Below, one piece after another: positions 8,734-16,873 of a stretch of DNA of 64,000 nucleotides. Under the pieces are notes generated by a model, which worked only from the letters and a program-made list of their open reading frames with translations, did not search any database and was not told the origin of the DNA. Source of the stretch: Lewinella sp. JB7 (GTDB lineage Bacteria; Bacteroidota; Bacteroidia; Chitinophagales; Saprospiraceae); contig NZ_JANCTD010000002.1 in NCBI RefSeq assembly GCF_024297185.1, positions 372,001 through 436,000 of the forward strand, given 5' to 3'. The number at the start of each line of letters is the position of its first letter. Within the stretch, counting starts at the first letter, position 1. Position numbers and translations under genes: made by a program.

Positions 8734-9828
8734 CTACTGTTTCGGGCTGATTCCCAGGCGGAGGCTCACGATGTGGCTGTAGGTCGAGCGCCCCTCGTTG
8801 TCCCCCAGATCGGTGTAGGCGTAGTCGACGAATAGTTGTCCTACCTTCAGGCCGAGCCCTAGGGAAGGACGGGAATTGAGGGCCTCCTGGTTGTCGAAGT
8901 CGCGGATCCGCTGCAACTGACTGACGCCCGCGCGCAGAAATACGAAGTCGCCGTAATCGGCCTCCAGCCCGACCGCCGGATCGAGGCTGATGGGGTCCGC
9001 GCTGAGCAGGGTGTTGCGCTTGCCGTCGGTGGTGGCGATAAGGTCTACTTCGGCGGTGAGGCCGATCTGCTCCGTGATGTCGAAGGCGCGGGCTACGCCG
9101 AGTTCGAAAGTCGGGTTGGTCGTTTCCACGCTATTGATCGGCACCGCGTTGTCGGTGAGTTCCAGGACGTCGCGCTCCGCGTCGGTAAAGGAGAAGCTCC
9201 AGGCGTTAAAGGTGGTAGTCACGTCGCGGGCGAGCAGGGCGACCGTCCACCGGTTACGCTGGTACTGGGCACCGAGATCGAGCCCGAATCCCCAGCTACT
9301 GGCGAAGGTTCCGATGTTCCGGTGGATCACCTTTACGTTGCCCCCTACCCGCAGTACGCCGGCACCCCGGATGAAGGCCCGTGCATAGGACCCTAGGAAG
9401 GCGTAGTCGGCGGCGGAAAACTCCGTTACGTTATCGAAATTGATGGTACCGTCGGCTTCGTACAGCGACAGGGTATTCGGGATTTGATCGATCCCGAAGC
9501 GAATCAGGCTCACCCCGATGCGTTGGTTGTTGCTGGACAGGGGCATGGTCACCCCCAGATAATCGTAGTTGCCGACTCCGCCGAACCACTCGGCGTGCAT
9601 GGCCCCGATCTCGAGTCCGCGCTCCGCCGGCAGGGCGGCTAATCCGGCGGGGTTCCAGGCCGCGGCGTAGACGTCGTTCTGGCTGGCCACCACGGCGGTA
9701 CCCATGCCGTGGGCCCGCGCCCCCACCCCGATGGATAAAAATTCGTTGCTATACTTCTGCGCGATAGCGGGGAGAGAGAGCAGACAAAGAACGGTCGGGA
9801 AGACCAAACAGCGGAAAGATCGGGTCAT
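8734..9828 (-). CDS. PorV/PorQ family outer-membrane protein
   Basis: A 364-residue outer-membrane barrel with an N-terminal signal peptide (cleavage near AIAQ-KY) and the FadL-like N-terminal signature of the PorV/PorQ family: FLSIGVGARAHGMGTAVVA followed by AAAWNPAGLA. The rest is alternating beta strands ending in a C-terminal strand IVSLRLGISPK. PorV is a T9SS shuttle or attachment-complex component; this paralogue may serve a subset of cargo. It stands alone, divergent from the AI-2E-type permease. Specific substrate unknown. Confidence 0.85.
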   Translation of the reverse strand: MTRSFRCLVFPTVLCLLSLPAIAQKYSNEFLSIGVGARAHGMGTAVVASQNDVYAAAWNPAGLAALPAERGLEIGAMHAEWFGGVGNYDYLGVTMPLSSNNQRIGVSLIRFGIDQIPNTLSLYEADGTINFDNVTEFSAADYAFLGSYARAFIRGAGVLRVGGNVKVIHRNIGTFASSWGFGLDLGAQYQRNRWTVALLARDVTTTFNAWSFSFTDAERDVLELTDNAVPINSVETTNPTFELGVARAFDITEQIGLTAEVDLIATTDGKRNTLLSADPISLDPAVGLEADYGDFVFLRAGVSQLQRIRDFDNQEALNSRPSLGLGLKVGQLFVDYAYTDLGDNEGRSTYSHIVSLRLGISPKQ

Positions 9829-9835
9829 AGCAAGT

Positions 9836-9843
9836 GCAAGGTA
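9836..9843 (-). promoter_or_regulatory. -7 promoter element of the PorV-like gene
   Basis: Minus-strand TACCTTGC lies 7 nt before the ATG at 9828, so transcription would start at or within a few bases of the start codon. Confidence 0.5.
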
Positions 9844-9898
9844 AACACCGACTTAACGAAAATCCGGTCGTTACCGTCTCTGAGTCGGGAATTATCTC

Positions 9899-9932
9899 GG
9901 GCCGGGCAAAAGTTATTCCCGCGGCCCGGCCC
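9899..9932. repeat. GC-rich inverted repeat between divergent promoters
   Basis: Perfect 9-bp arms GGGCCGGGC (9899-9907) and GCCCGGCCC (9924-9932) with a 16-nt AT-richer loop, in the 183-bp gap between the divergent PorV-like and AI-2E genes. No T-run follows on either strand, so it is not a classical terminator; an operator or structural element is possible. Confidence 0.4.
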
Positions 9933-10011
9933 CGGAATCGAACACCAGCAACCGGCCGTGGTACTAGTGAGGCGGACCCGGTTCGGGATTTCCGCCTTAC
10001 TTTATACATCT

Positions 10012-11082
10012 ATGCATCCCGAAAATGAGCGATTGGCTGCCCGGAAGGTCAGGAAGAATATTTTCTTCATTCTGGTGGCCGTAGTTACGATCGGATTCTT
10101 CGAGTTGATCGGCCCTTTTCTGCTGACGTGCTTCTGGGGGGCCGTCCTGGCGGTCATCTTTTTCAACGTCTACCGTCGCCTGCGGGTGCGTTTCCGGCGA
10201 CACGATAGTCTCGCGGCCGGCGTCACTACCCTACTGGTCGTGCTGTTCGTCATCGTACCCTTCGGCTTACTCACCCTGGCCCTCGTGGAACAGGCGATCG
10301 GTCTTTACGGTCAGATCGAATCGGGGAGCTTCAATTCTTCCGTCGTACTGGACTACATCGACACCAGCCTGCCCCAGGTGGCGGACGCCCTGTCCGAGTT
10401 TGGCGTCAGTACTGATGACCTCCGCGCCCGTCTAAACACCACCGTCGGTCAGGCCGGACAGTACGTCGCCAACTGGGCCATCGGCTTCGGCGGCAGCCTG
10501 CTGAACACCATCATTCAGTTCACTTTGGTGATCTACTTGCTCTATTTTTTCCTCGTGGACGGCTGGGTGATCGAACGCGCCCTCGTCCGTACCATCCCCA
10601 TGGGCGACGCGCGGGAACGCACGCTGTTCCGCCGGTTTGCCCAGGTGGCCCGGGCGACGCTGAAGGGGACTCTGATCGTCGCCTTCGTACAGGGAGCCAT
10701 CGGTGGAATACTGTTCGCGATCGTCGGTATTCCCGCCGCCCTCCTCTGGGGGGTTGCCATGATGCTTCTCGCCCTGCTTCCCGTGGGGGGCAGCGCGATC
10801 GTTTGGGTGCCGGCGGCCATCATCATGTTTATTCAGGGTGACGTGACGGCGGGCATCATCATCGTCGTCGTCGGCGCTCTCATCATCGGTCTGGTCGATA
10901 ACCTCCTCCGTCCCCTCCTGGTCGGGCGGGACACGCAGATGCCCGATTACGTCGTGCTGATCTCCACGCTCGGCGGCATCGCGATGTTCGGCCTGAGCGG
11001 ATTCGTGATTGGTCCCACCGTAGCGGCGCTTTTCATCACCGTTTGGGAGATGATGGGGCAGGATTACGGGGGCAAGGGATAA
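10012..11082 (+). CDS. AI-2E family transporter (PerM-like membrane protein)
   Basis: A 356-residue polytopic inner-membrane protein of the AI-2E/PerM family, whose members export varied small molecules or act as Na+/H+ antiporters; the substrate cannot be read from sequence. Paired N-terminal membrane segments (about 18-55), a third at 70-90, a soluble middle region (about 95-150), then a cluster of C-terminal segments with the family-typical LVDNLLRPLLVGR near 295-307 and GLSGFVIGP near 327. The ATG at 10012 is preferred over an in-frame GTG at 9958 because a TTACTTTA -7-like element lies just upstream of it. Confidence 0.88.
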   Translation: MHPENERLAARKVRKNIFFILVAVVTIGFFELIGPFLLTCFWGAVLAVIFFNVYRRLRVRFRRHDSLAAGVTTLLVVLFVIVPFGLLTLALVEQAIGLYGQIESGSFNSSVVLDYIDTSLPQVADALSEFGVSTDDLRARLNTTVGQAGQYVANWAIGFGGSLLNTIIQFTLVIYLLYFFLVDGWVIERALVRTIPMGDARERTLFRRFAQVARATLKGTLIVAFVQGAIGGILFAIVGIPAALLWGVAMMLLALLPVGGSAIVWVPAAIIMFIQGDVTAGIIIVVVGALIIGLVDNLLRPLLVGRDTQMPDYVVLISTLGGIAMFGLSGFVIGPTVAALFITVWEMMGQDYGGKG

Positions 11083-11089
11083 GGGAGGT

Positions 11090-12343
11090 TTACAGTCCGC
11101 GCCGCCGGACTTCCTGGTCGAGCATGCTAAGTTCGCGGCCGCTTTCTCCCGTGACCGAGGTGTTCTCCTGAGCGCGTCGCAGCAAGTAGGGAAAGACATC
11201 CTTAACGGGGCCGTACACCATATACTTGCTCACGTTGTAACCGGCCTCCGCCAGATTGAAGGTCAGGTTCCCGCTCATTCCCAGGAGCTGGGAGAAGCGC
11301 AGGTTGGGATGATCGCACCGTATCCCCTTCTCCTGCATGGCCCGGATCAGCTTCACGGTACTGGCTTCGTTGTGACTGGCCAGGCAGCACGCAATTTCGT
11401 CGTGGTGCTCCACGCAGTACGCGATCGCGGCGTCGTAATCCCGGTGGGTGGCTTCGATCGTGGGCTGGATGGGCGAAGGTTTACCGGTGGCTTCGGCACG
11501 CTTGCGTTCCTTGACCATGTAGGCTCCGCGTACCACTTTAAGGGCCAGTTTGTAGCCATCTTGGCGCGCGCGCAGGTGCGATGTTTTCAGGAAGTCCAAG
11601 CGGTCGTGGCGGTACATCTGACAGGTCGTGAATACCGTGTGCTTTTCGCAATTGTAGCGGGACATCATCCGCTCGCAGATCTGGTCGATGCTGTGCTGGA
11701 TCCAGCTTTCTTCGGCGTCAATGTATACTTCGCTCCCGCGTTCCCGCCCGAGACGGCAAATGCGGTCTAGACGTTCTAAACCTTTTTTTAGCTTGTCGTC
11801 CGTAATATTCTCAAAGTCAATGGTCGTATCGTTGAGCTGCTCAAGCAGTTCAAAGGGAATGATACTGGTCAGTTTTACGACGGCGCCGATGACGGAGTCG
11901 GTCGATGCGGCGAACTCCACGGCCCGCAGGCTTTCTTCCAGGGCATCGTCACGTCCCCGTTCCGTCGCTTTCCCCTCGGCCCCGAAATCGAGGATACTAT
12001 CCACTCCCCGCTCGGCCAGAATTTCGATCACCGGTATAGCTTCCTCCAGGGATACGCCACCGACGAACTGTTGGTAAACCGTGTTCTTGACCATCCACTC
12101 CGCTCCGGGCAGATTATACTCCACGGCTCGCAGGCCCAGGGAGCCCATGATGCGAGTCAGCCATCGGTTACCCATCAGGCGGAAGAGTCGGCGGGTACCC
12201 AGCAGCCGGGCGTCCGAAAGGTGGCGAAAGGTGCTCACCGTATCCCGGAAATCCGGAACCTCAGTGGGTCGAGCGGTGCGAAAATCCTCCAGTGCCTGCT
12301 CGGCCAGCGGGAATTGCCGTACCGGCCCGCTCGAATTTTTCAT
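11090..12343 (-). CDS. Proline dehydrogenase (stand-alone PRODH domain)
   Basis: FAD-dependent oxidation of proline to pyrroline-5-carboxylate, the first step of proline use as carbon, nitrogen or electron source. The 417-residue TIM-barrel includes the family motifs KVVRGAYMVKER (about 266-277) and the C-terminal YLLRRAQENTSV (about 383-394), whose arginines bind substrate carboxylate. It is the monofunctional form; no P5C dehydrogenase domain or gene is adjacent. The ATG at 12343 is preferred to a TTG at 12352. The convergent AI-2E gene ends 7 nt away. Confidence 0.94.
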   Translation of the reverse strand: MKNSSGPVRQFPLAEQALEDFRTARPTEVPDFRDTVSTFRHLSDARLLGTRRLFRLMGNRWLTRIMGSLGLRAVEYNLPGAEWMVKNTVYQQFVGGVSLEEAIPVIEILAERGVDSILDFGAEGKATERGRDDALEESLRAVEFAASTDSVIGAVVKLTSIIPFELLEQLNDTTIDFENITDDKLKKGLERLDRICRLGRERGSEVYIDAEESWIQHSIDQICERMMSRYNCEKHTVFTTCQMYRHDRLDFLKTSHLRARQDGYKLALKVVRGAYMVKERKRAEATGKPSPIQPTIEATHRDYDAAIAYCVEHHDEIACCLASHNEASTVKLIRAMQEKGIRCDHPNLRFSQLLGMSGNLTFNLAEAGYNVSKYMVYGPVKDVFPYLLRRAQENTSVTGESGRELSMLDQEVRRRGL

Positions 12344-12422
12344 AGATCTCAACTTTGCGGCGCGACTGTTGCGCTGACAACCATTAAACGCAATTGGGCC
12401 GCCGAAGTTAGCTGACTTAACA

Positions 12423-13199
12423 TTATGGTCGTAAAACCAAGCCGAACACCGGACTCGTCCCGAGTCTGAGGTGGCTTGCCGTTCCTACGCTTACCTCCCA
12501 CCGCTTCAGTAGCCGGTACGCCACCCCCAGGCTTACTTCCTCGGTGCGGCTGCGCACTCCGGCGCGTAGAGTTATGGTCGACACCGGCAGGTACTCTACC
12601 CCACACCGCAGAGCGGTTTTACTCATGGCCCGTTCCACATCCAGAAACATGGCCACGTTCGGCCCTGGTCGGTAGCTTCCCCCGACCGCTATCCAGCCCG
12701 GAACACCGTCCGACGGTAAGGACTGAAACAGTGCGCACGCTAAGGTCAGGGATTTGCTCCAGTGGAATTGCAGCCCCGCCCCGGTCGCCACGGCAAGGTC
12801 ACCGCCGTATCCGTCTACCGATCGGTAAAGCAGGTCAAAGGCCGCGCCAACGGTCCACCGGTCCGCTACTTTCCGTCCGTAAAGAACCCCTACCCGATTT
12901 ACCGCGTAACCCGGTGCCGTAAGCGCGGCCATACGCAAGCCGAAGCCTTGCGGTGTCCTCAAACCGACGGAAGTCAGATGAAGTCCCCTTACCCCGAAAC
13001 GTTGCTCGGTGGTCGCCGCGGCGGTCAGGCGCTCGGTGGTGGCCAGGCCCGCGGGGTTGAGCCACAGGGCATCGGTGCCGGTTGCCGCCAGCCCGGTCCC
13101 GCCAAGTTGGCGGCTGCGGGCATCGACGTGGTAACGCAAAGCGGGTTGGGAAAGAAGTGAGCTACTGGCAATAATCAGTAGCAGAAATAGCCGGTACAA
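12423..13199 (-). CDS. Putative outer-membrane beta-barrel, short PorV/PorQ-like
   Basis: A 258-residue protein with a signal peptide (MYRLFLLLIIASSSLLSQ) and the same opening as PorV-like barrels: SRQLGGTGLAATGTDALWLNPAGLA (read as two adjoining segments), then alternating strands and a C-terminal GLVLRP. It is about 100 residues shorter than the PorV-like protein at 8734, suggesting fewer strands. Only a TTG at 13199 serves as start in frame with the signal peptide. Divergent from mazG. Exact role unknown; T9SS accessory or a lipid/hydrophobe channel is possible. Confidence 0.65.
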   Translation of the reverse strand: MYRLFLLLIIASSSLLSQPALRYHVDARSRQLGGTGLAATGTDALWLNPAGLATTERLTAAATTEQRFGVRGLHLTSVGLRTPQGFGLRMAALTAPGYAVNRVGVLYGRKVADRWTVGAAFDLLYRSVDGYGGDLAVATGAGLQFHWSKSLTLACALFQSLPSDGVPGWIAVGGSYRPGPNVAMFLDVERAMSKTALRCGVEYLPVSTITLRAGVRSRTEEVSLGVAYRLLKRWEVSVGTASHLRLGTSPVFGLVLRP

Positions 13200-13231
13200 A
13201 CCACGATAATTTACCCTTAAACATAAGGCCT

Positions 13232-14017
13232 GTGTCCAAAAAGCCGGACCTTCGCCGCATGAATCCGAAACTGACCGCCTTTCAACGGCTGCTGACCATC
13301 ATGGATGAGCTGCGGGAGCAGTGCCCGTGGGACCGCAAACAGACCTTTCAGAGCCTGCGTAAACTCACCATTGAAGAAACATACGAGCTGGCCGATGAAT
13401 TACTGAACGAGGACCTGGACGGGATTAAGGAGGAGGTCGGCGATCTCCTCCTGCACATGGTTTTCTACGCCCGGATCGCCTCCGAACGCGGAGCCTGGGA
13501 TATCGCCGATGCCCTCCATACCGTTTGTGATAAGCTCGTCAAGCGGCACCCGCACATTTACGGCGACGTGGTTGCCGAGGACGAAGCGGCCGTGAAGCGC
13601 AACTGGGAACAGATCAAACTCGCGGAGGGGAAGGGGAAGAAGACGGTATTGTCCGGCGTACCCGTCGCGCTCCCCGCCGTGGTCAAAGCCATGCGCATGC
13701 AGGAAAAGACGGCGCAATTCGGCTTCGACTGGGACAACGCCGATCAGGTGTGGGACAAGGTGGAGGAAGAGATGCGGGAGTTTCGGGAGGCGGACACCAC
13801 CGCCGACCGCGAGGCGGAGTTCGGAGATCTTCTCTTCAGCCTGATTAACTACGCCCGGTGGCGGGGCATCGACCCGGAAACGGCCCTCGAGAGGACGAAC
13901 CGGAAGTTTCGCCAGCGGTTCGAGTACGTCGAGTCAAGGGCCGGCGAGGGGGGGCTGTCCGGCATGACGCTTCCGGAGATGGAGAAGTTATGGCAAGCGG
14001 CCAAGGCGGAGGACTGA
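13232..14017 (+). CDS. mazG: Nucleoside triphosphate pyrophosphohydrolase MazG
   Basis: Hydrolyses NTPs to NMP and pyrophosphate, a house-cleaning and stress-modulating enzyme. The 261-residue protein has two MazG repeats: the N-terminal one with CPWDRKQTFQSL (about 30-41) and EETYELADEL then EEVGDLLLHMVFY metal-binding acidic clusters, and the C-terminal one with EKTAQFGFDW and EFGDLLFSLINYARW. The start is either GTG 13232 or ATG 13259; GTG is 12 nt after a TACCCTTA -7-like element and is annotated here with moderate certainty. Confidence 0.95.
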   Translation: MSKKPDLRRMNPKLTAFQRLLTIMDELREQCPWDRKQTFQSLRKLTIEETYELADELLNEDLDGIKEEVGDLLLHMVFYARIASERGAWDIADALHTVCDKLVKRHPHIYGDVVAEDEAAVKRNWEQIKLAEGKGKKTVLSGVPVALPAVVKAMRMQEKTAQFGFDWDNADQVWDKVEEEMREFREADTTADREAEFGDLLFSLINYARWRGIDPETALERTNRKFRQRFEYVESRAGEGGLSGMTLPEMEKLWQAAKAED

Positions 14018-14028
14018 CGGCAAAACCT

Positions 14029-14036
14029 TACCTTTG
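14029..14036 (+). promoter_or_regulatory. -7 promoter element before the bifunctional-nuclease gene
   Basis: Exact TAnnTTTG match (TACCTTTG), 11 nt after mazG and 85 nt before the next ATG, leaving an unusually long leader for this genome. Confidence 0.55.
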
Positions 14037-14121
14037 CCCGCCCTTAAGCGGACCCTGGGACGGATAAACCATCCATCCGGGTCAGTGGTTAAAAATACTT
14101 TACAGGATTTACCGTAGTAGC

Positions 14122-14712
14122 ATGGATAAGATTGAGCTCAAAGTGATGGCCATCAGCCGCAGCGTAACCCAGTCGCTGAACTACGCCGTGGTACTGGGAG
14201 AGACCAACGGCCCGCGTCGTTTGCCCGTCATTATCGGGAGTGCGGAGGCCCAGGCGATCGCGATCGCCATCGAGGGCATGACCGGCCCGCGCCCCATGAC
14301 GCACGATCTCTTTAAGAATACGCTCGAGACCCTGCGGACCGATTTGCGGGAGATCATCATCAGCGACATCAAGGAAGGCATCTTCTACGCCCGCCTCGTG
14401 CTGGACCGTGAGGGCGAGATCATTGAGGTCGACAGCCGTACCAGCGATGCCCTGGCGTTGGCTACCCGCTTCGACTGCCCGATCTACACCTACGAGATGA
14501 TTCTGCAGAACGCGGGTATCGTCCTGGAAGGCGAGGGTGAGGAAGACATGCACGTGCAGGATCTTTCCGACGGCGGCAACCGACAGTCCGACAACCTATC
14601 CAGTTATACCGTAGGTGAGCTGAATACGATGTTGGAAGACGTGCTCAGCGAGGAAAACTACGAACGCGCCGCGCAGATCCGGGACGAGATCAAGCAACGT
14701 AAATCGAGCTAG
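14122..14712 (+). CDS. Bifunctional nuclease (DUF151) domain protein with C-terminal UVR motif
   Basis: A 196-residue soluble protein. Residues 1-135 form the BFN/DUF151 domain (conserved LPVIIGSAEAQAIAIAIEG at 34-52 and DSRTSDALALA at 104-114). Residues 164-193 form a UvrB/UvrC-type helical hairpin (ELNTMLEDVLSEENYERAA). BFN domains were described as nucleases in plants and bacteria; the UVR motif suggests contact with a DNA-repair or Clp-type partner. The architecture is common in Bacteroidota; the physiological substrate is unknown. Its stop shares the CTAG at 14709-14712 with the convergent fabD stop. Confidence 0.88.
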   Translation: MDKIELKVMAISRSVTQSLNYAVVLGETNGPRRLPVIIGSAEAQAIAIAIEGMTGPRPMTHDLFKNTLETLRTDLREIIISDIKEGIFYARLVLDREGEIIEVDSRTSDALALATRFDCPIYTYEMILQNAGIVLEGEGEEDMHVQDLSDGGNRQSDNLSSYTVGELNTMLEDVLSEENYERAAQIRDEIKQRKSS

Positions 14713-15593
14713 CCCCCCAGCTGCGTTACATCTATTTTCCGGTCTACCTTACGGATTAATCCGGCAAGGATCCCCCCCTTGCCACCGACCTCCACGAAGC
14801 GGTCCGCTCCGGCCGCCCGCATATTTTCGATGGTCTGCGTCCACCGCACGGGACCGGTCAACTGAGCGATCAATTTGCGGCGGATATCCACCGGATCCAC
14901 GCTTGCCCCCGCATCGATGTTCTGATAGATTTCGCAGCGCGGCGGACTGAAGGTTGTTTGCGCGATGGCCTCCTCCAACCGTTCCCGCGCGGGCTCCATG
15001 AGCGGGCTGTGGAAGGCGCCACCGACCGGTAGCGGAACCACCCGTCGGGCACCGAGGTCCGTCAGGATCTTACCGGCCCGTTCGACGCCGGCAACCGACC
15101 CCGAAATGACCAGCTGCCCGGGACTGTTATAATTTGCCGGTACGACGATGTCTTCCAACTCGGCGCAGGCCGTTTCGATCAGGGCATCGTCGAGCCCCAG
15201 TACGGCAGCCATCGTTCCCGGTTGGGCATCGGCGGCGTCCTGCATGGCCAGTGCCCGCTCGCTCACCAGTCGTAACGCATCGGGGAAGGTGAGCGCGCCG
15301 GCGGCTACGAGTGCCGAAAATTCCCCCAGGCTATGACCGGCCACCGCGTCGGGCGCCGGTGCTTCTTCCGCCGTGAGGTAAGACACGCAGGAGTGCACGA
15401 ATATGGCCGGTTGCGTAATGCGGGTTTGACGTAATTCCTCCTCATCTCCCTCGAACATGACACGGGAAAGGGAAAATCCCAGCACCTCATCGGCCTGCTG
15501 GAAGAGCGATTTGCCCAGTCCGCTGAGGTCATACAGATCTTTGCCCATACCGGTGAATTGGGCGCCCTGGCCGGGGAAAACGTAAGCGGTCAT
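14709..15593 (-). CDS. fabD: Malonyl-CoA:ACP transacylase
   Basis: Transfers malonyl from CoA to acyl carrier protein for fatty-acid synthesis. At 294 residues it has standard length, with the N-terminal YVFPGQGAQ, the nucleophile S88 in GHSLGEFSA, a GAFHSPLM segment with the catalytic His near residue 195 and a C-terminal GGKGGILAGLI. ATG 15593 places the conserved FPGQGAQ at residues 6-12; the longer frame to 15617 has no family support. It stands apart from other fab genes. Confidence 0.96.
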   Translation of the reverse strand: MTAYVFPGQGAQFTGMGKDLYDLSGLGKSLFQQADEVLGFSLSRVMFEGDEEELRQTRITQPAIFVHSCVSYLTAEEAPAPDAVAGHSLGEFSALVAAGALTFPDALRLVSERALAMQDAADAQPGTMAAVLGLDDALIETACAELEDIVVPANYNSPGQLVISGSVAGVERAGKILTDLGARRVVPLPVGGAFHSPLMEPARERLEEAIAQTTFSPPRCEIYQNIDAGASVDPVDIRRKLIAQLTGPVRWTQTIENMRAAGADRFVEVGGKGGILAGLIRKVDRKIDVTQLGG

Positions 15594-15698
15594 ATTCTGC
15601 AAATTTATCGCGGTCAATCAAAGCGGCCAATCTACAGTAAACAGTGCCATAATCCGGTCAGATTGCCCAAATAGTCTCACTGACCATCGCCGGATCGA

Positions 15699-15706
15699 TA
15701 GCTTTG
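15699..15706 (+). promoter_or_regulatory. -7 promoter element of the DUF423 operon
   Basis: TAGCTTTG, exact TAnnTTTG match, ends 4 nt before the ATG at 15711; the transcript is predicted to be leaderless. Confidence 0.6.
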
Positions 15707-15710
15707 CGGC

Positions 15711-16109
15711 ATGCAAATACGAAGCATCGGACGAATCGCCGCCCTGAGCGGGGCACTCAGCGTAGCCCTCGGAGCCTTCGCCGCTCACGGCCTGCGGGAC
15801 CTCGTGGACCCGGCGCAACTGGCCATTTTCGAAACCGGAGTACGCTACCAATTTTATCACACCTTCGCGCTGGCGTGCGCGGCCGCCCTGAGCGGACGCA
15901 CGGGAGTCGATGCCGGTCGTCTGCGACTGGCCGTGTACCTCTGGGTCACCGGCATGCTGCTTTTTTCCGGATCGCTCTACTTACTCAGCTTACGGGAGCT
16001 TCACCACTTACCCGTGGGCATTCTGGGACCGATCACCCCGGTTGGCGGTCTTTTACTCATCGGCGGTTGGGCGGCTCTCTTTTTCTCCTTCAAACGTACT
16101 ACCGTATGA
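15711..16109 (+). CDS. DUF423 family small membrane protein
   Basis: A 132-residue inner-membrane protein of the YgdD/TMEM256 (DUF423) family with about four hydrophobic segments and the family signatures LSVALGAFAAHGL (about 16-28) and YQFYHTFAL (46-54). Function unknown in any organism. Its stop overlaps the next start in ATGA, so it heads a three-gene transcription unit with the split nucleotidase. Confidence 0.9.
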   Translation: MQIRSIGRIAALSGALSVALGAFAAHGLRDLVDPAQLAIFETGVRYQFYHTFALACAAALSGRTGVDAGRLRLAVYLWVTGMLLFSGSLYLLSLRELHHLPVGILGPITPVGGLLLIGGWAALFFSFKRTTV

Positions 16110-16873
16110 CTCCCTTTTTTCGTGCATTGCTTCCGATGCTGGTTGTCGTCGTGGTTGCTGTCGGCTGTCATCGCAAGCTCGGCTCTCCGGAGGTGGCCCC
16201 CGAACTGTATTCGATAACCGATTCCGTCGGTGTGGACACGTCTACCACGCTTATCCGTAGCATGCAGGCAACGATCCGGCCCTACGCCAGTCAGCTTGAC
16301 ACGCTCATGAATCGCGTACTGGCCGAGGTGAGACTTCCCCTGCTGAAGGGCCAGCCGGAAAGTAGTCTGGGCAACTGGACCGCGGACCTGATCGCCCGGG
16401 CGGCGGAGGAGCTGTTTCCCGACCATACGGTGGCCTTCGCCGTACAAAACCAGGGGGGACTCCGGGTGACGGAAATCGGGACGGGCCCCCTCCTGGTCTC
16501 CGAACTGTACGCCCTGATGCCCTTCGATAACGAACTGGTGTTGGTCGCCCTCACGGGCACCGAGCTCCGCGAATTCATGAAGCATACCCTCAACGACGGG
16601 GGATGGCCGGTCAGCGATAGGCTGCGGGCGGAACGCCGCGGCAGTGAAATCAACCTATGGGTGGACGGACAGCCGGTAGCGGATAACGAAGTCTATTACG
16701 TGGCCATGCCCGATTATGTCGCCAACGGAGGCAGCGATGCCGCCATGCTGGTCGGTAAACCGCAAATCGGGAGCGGCCGGCTGATTCGAGACCTACTCAT
16801 TGAATACGCGGCCAGGAGTGCCGGACCGATAGCGGTCGTACCCGACGGTAGCCGCACCAAAATTTCCGATTAG
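16106..16873 (+). CDS. Lipoprotein with 5'-nucleotidase C-terminal domain
   Basis: A 255-residue exported protein with a lipobox-like VAVGC at about 20-24, so probably membrane-anchored in the periplasm or outer membrane. Residues from about 75 on match the substrate-binding C-terminal domain of UshA/CpdB-type nucleotidases: LGNWTADLIARAA, NQGGLRVTEIGTG and an ELREFMKHTL segment, ending in YYVAMPDYVANGGSD. It lacks the metallophosphatase domain, which is encoded by the next gene. Starts by ATGA overlap with the DUF423 gene. Confidence 0.88.
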   Translation: MTPFFRALLPMLVVVVVAVGCHRKLGSPEVAPELYSITDSVGVDTSTTLIRSMQATIRPYASQLDTLMNRVLAEVRLPLLKGQPESSLGNWTADLIARAAEELFPDHTVAFAVQNQGGLRVTEIGTGPLLVSELYALMPFDNELVLVALTGTELREFMKHTLNDGGWPVSDRLRAERRGSEINLWVDGQPVADNEVYYVAMPDYVANGGSDAAMLVGKPQIGSGRLIRDLLIEYAARSAGPIAVVPDGSRTKISD

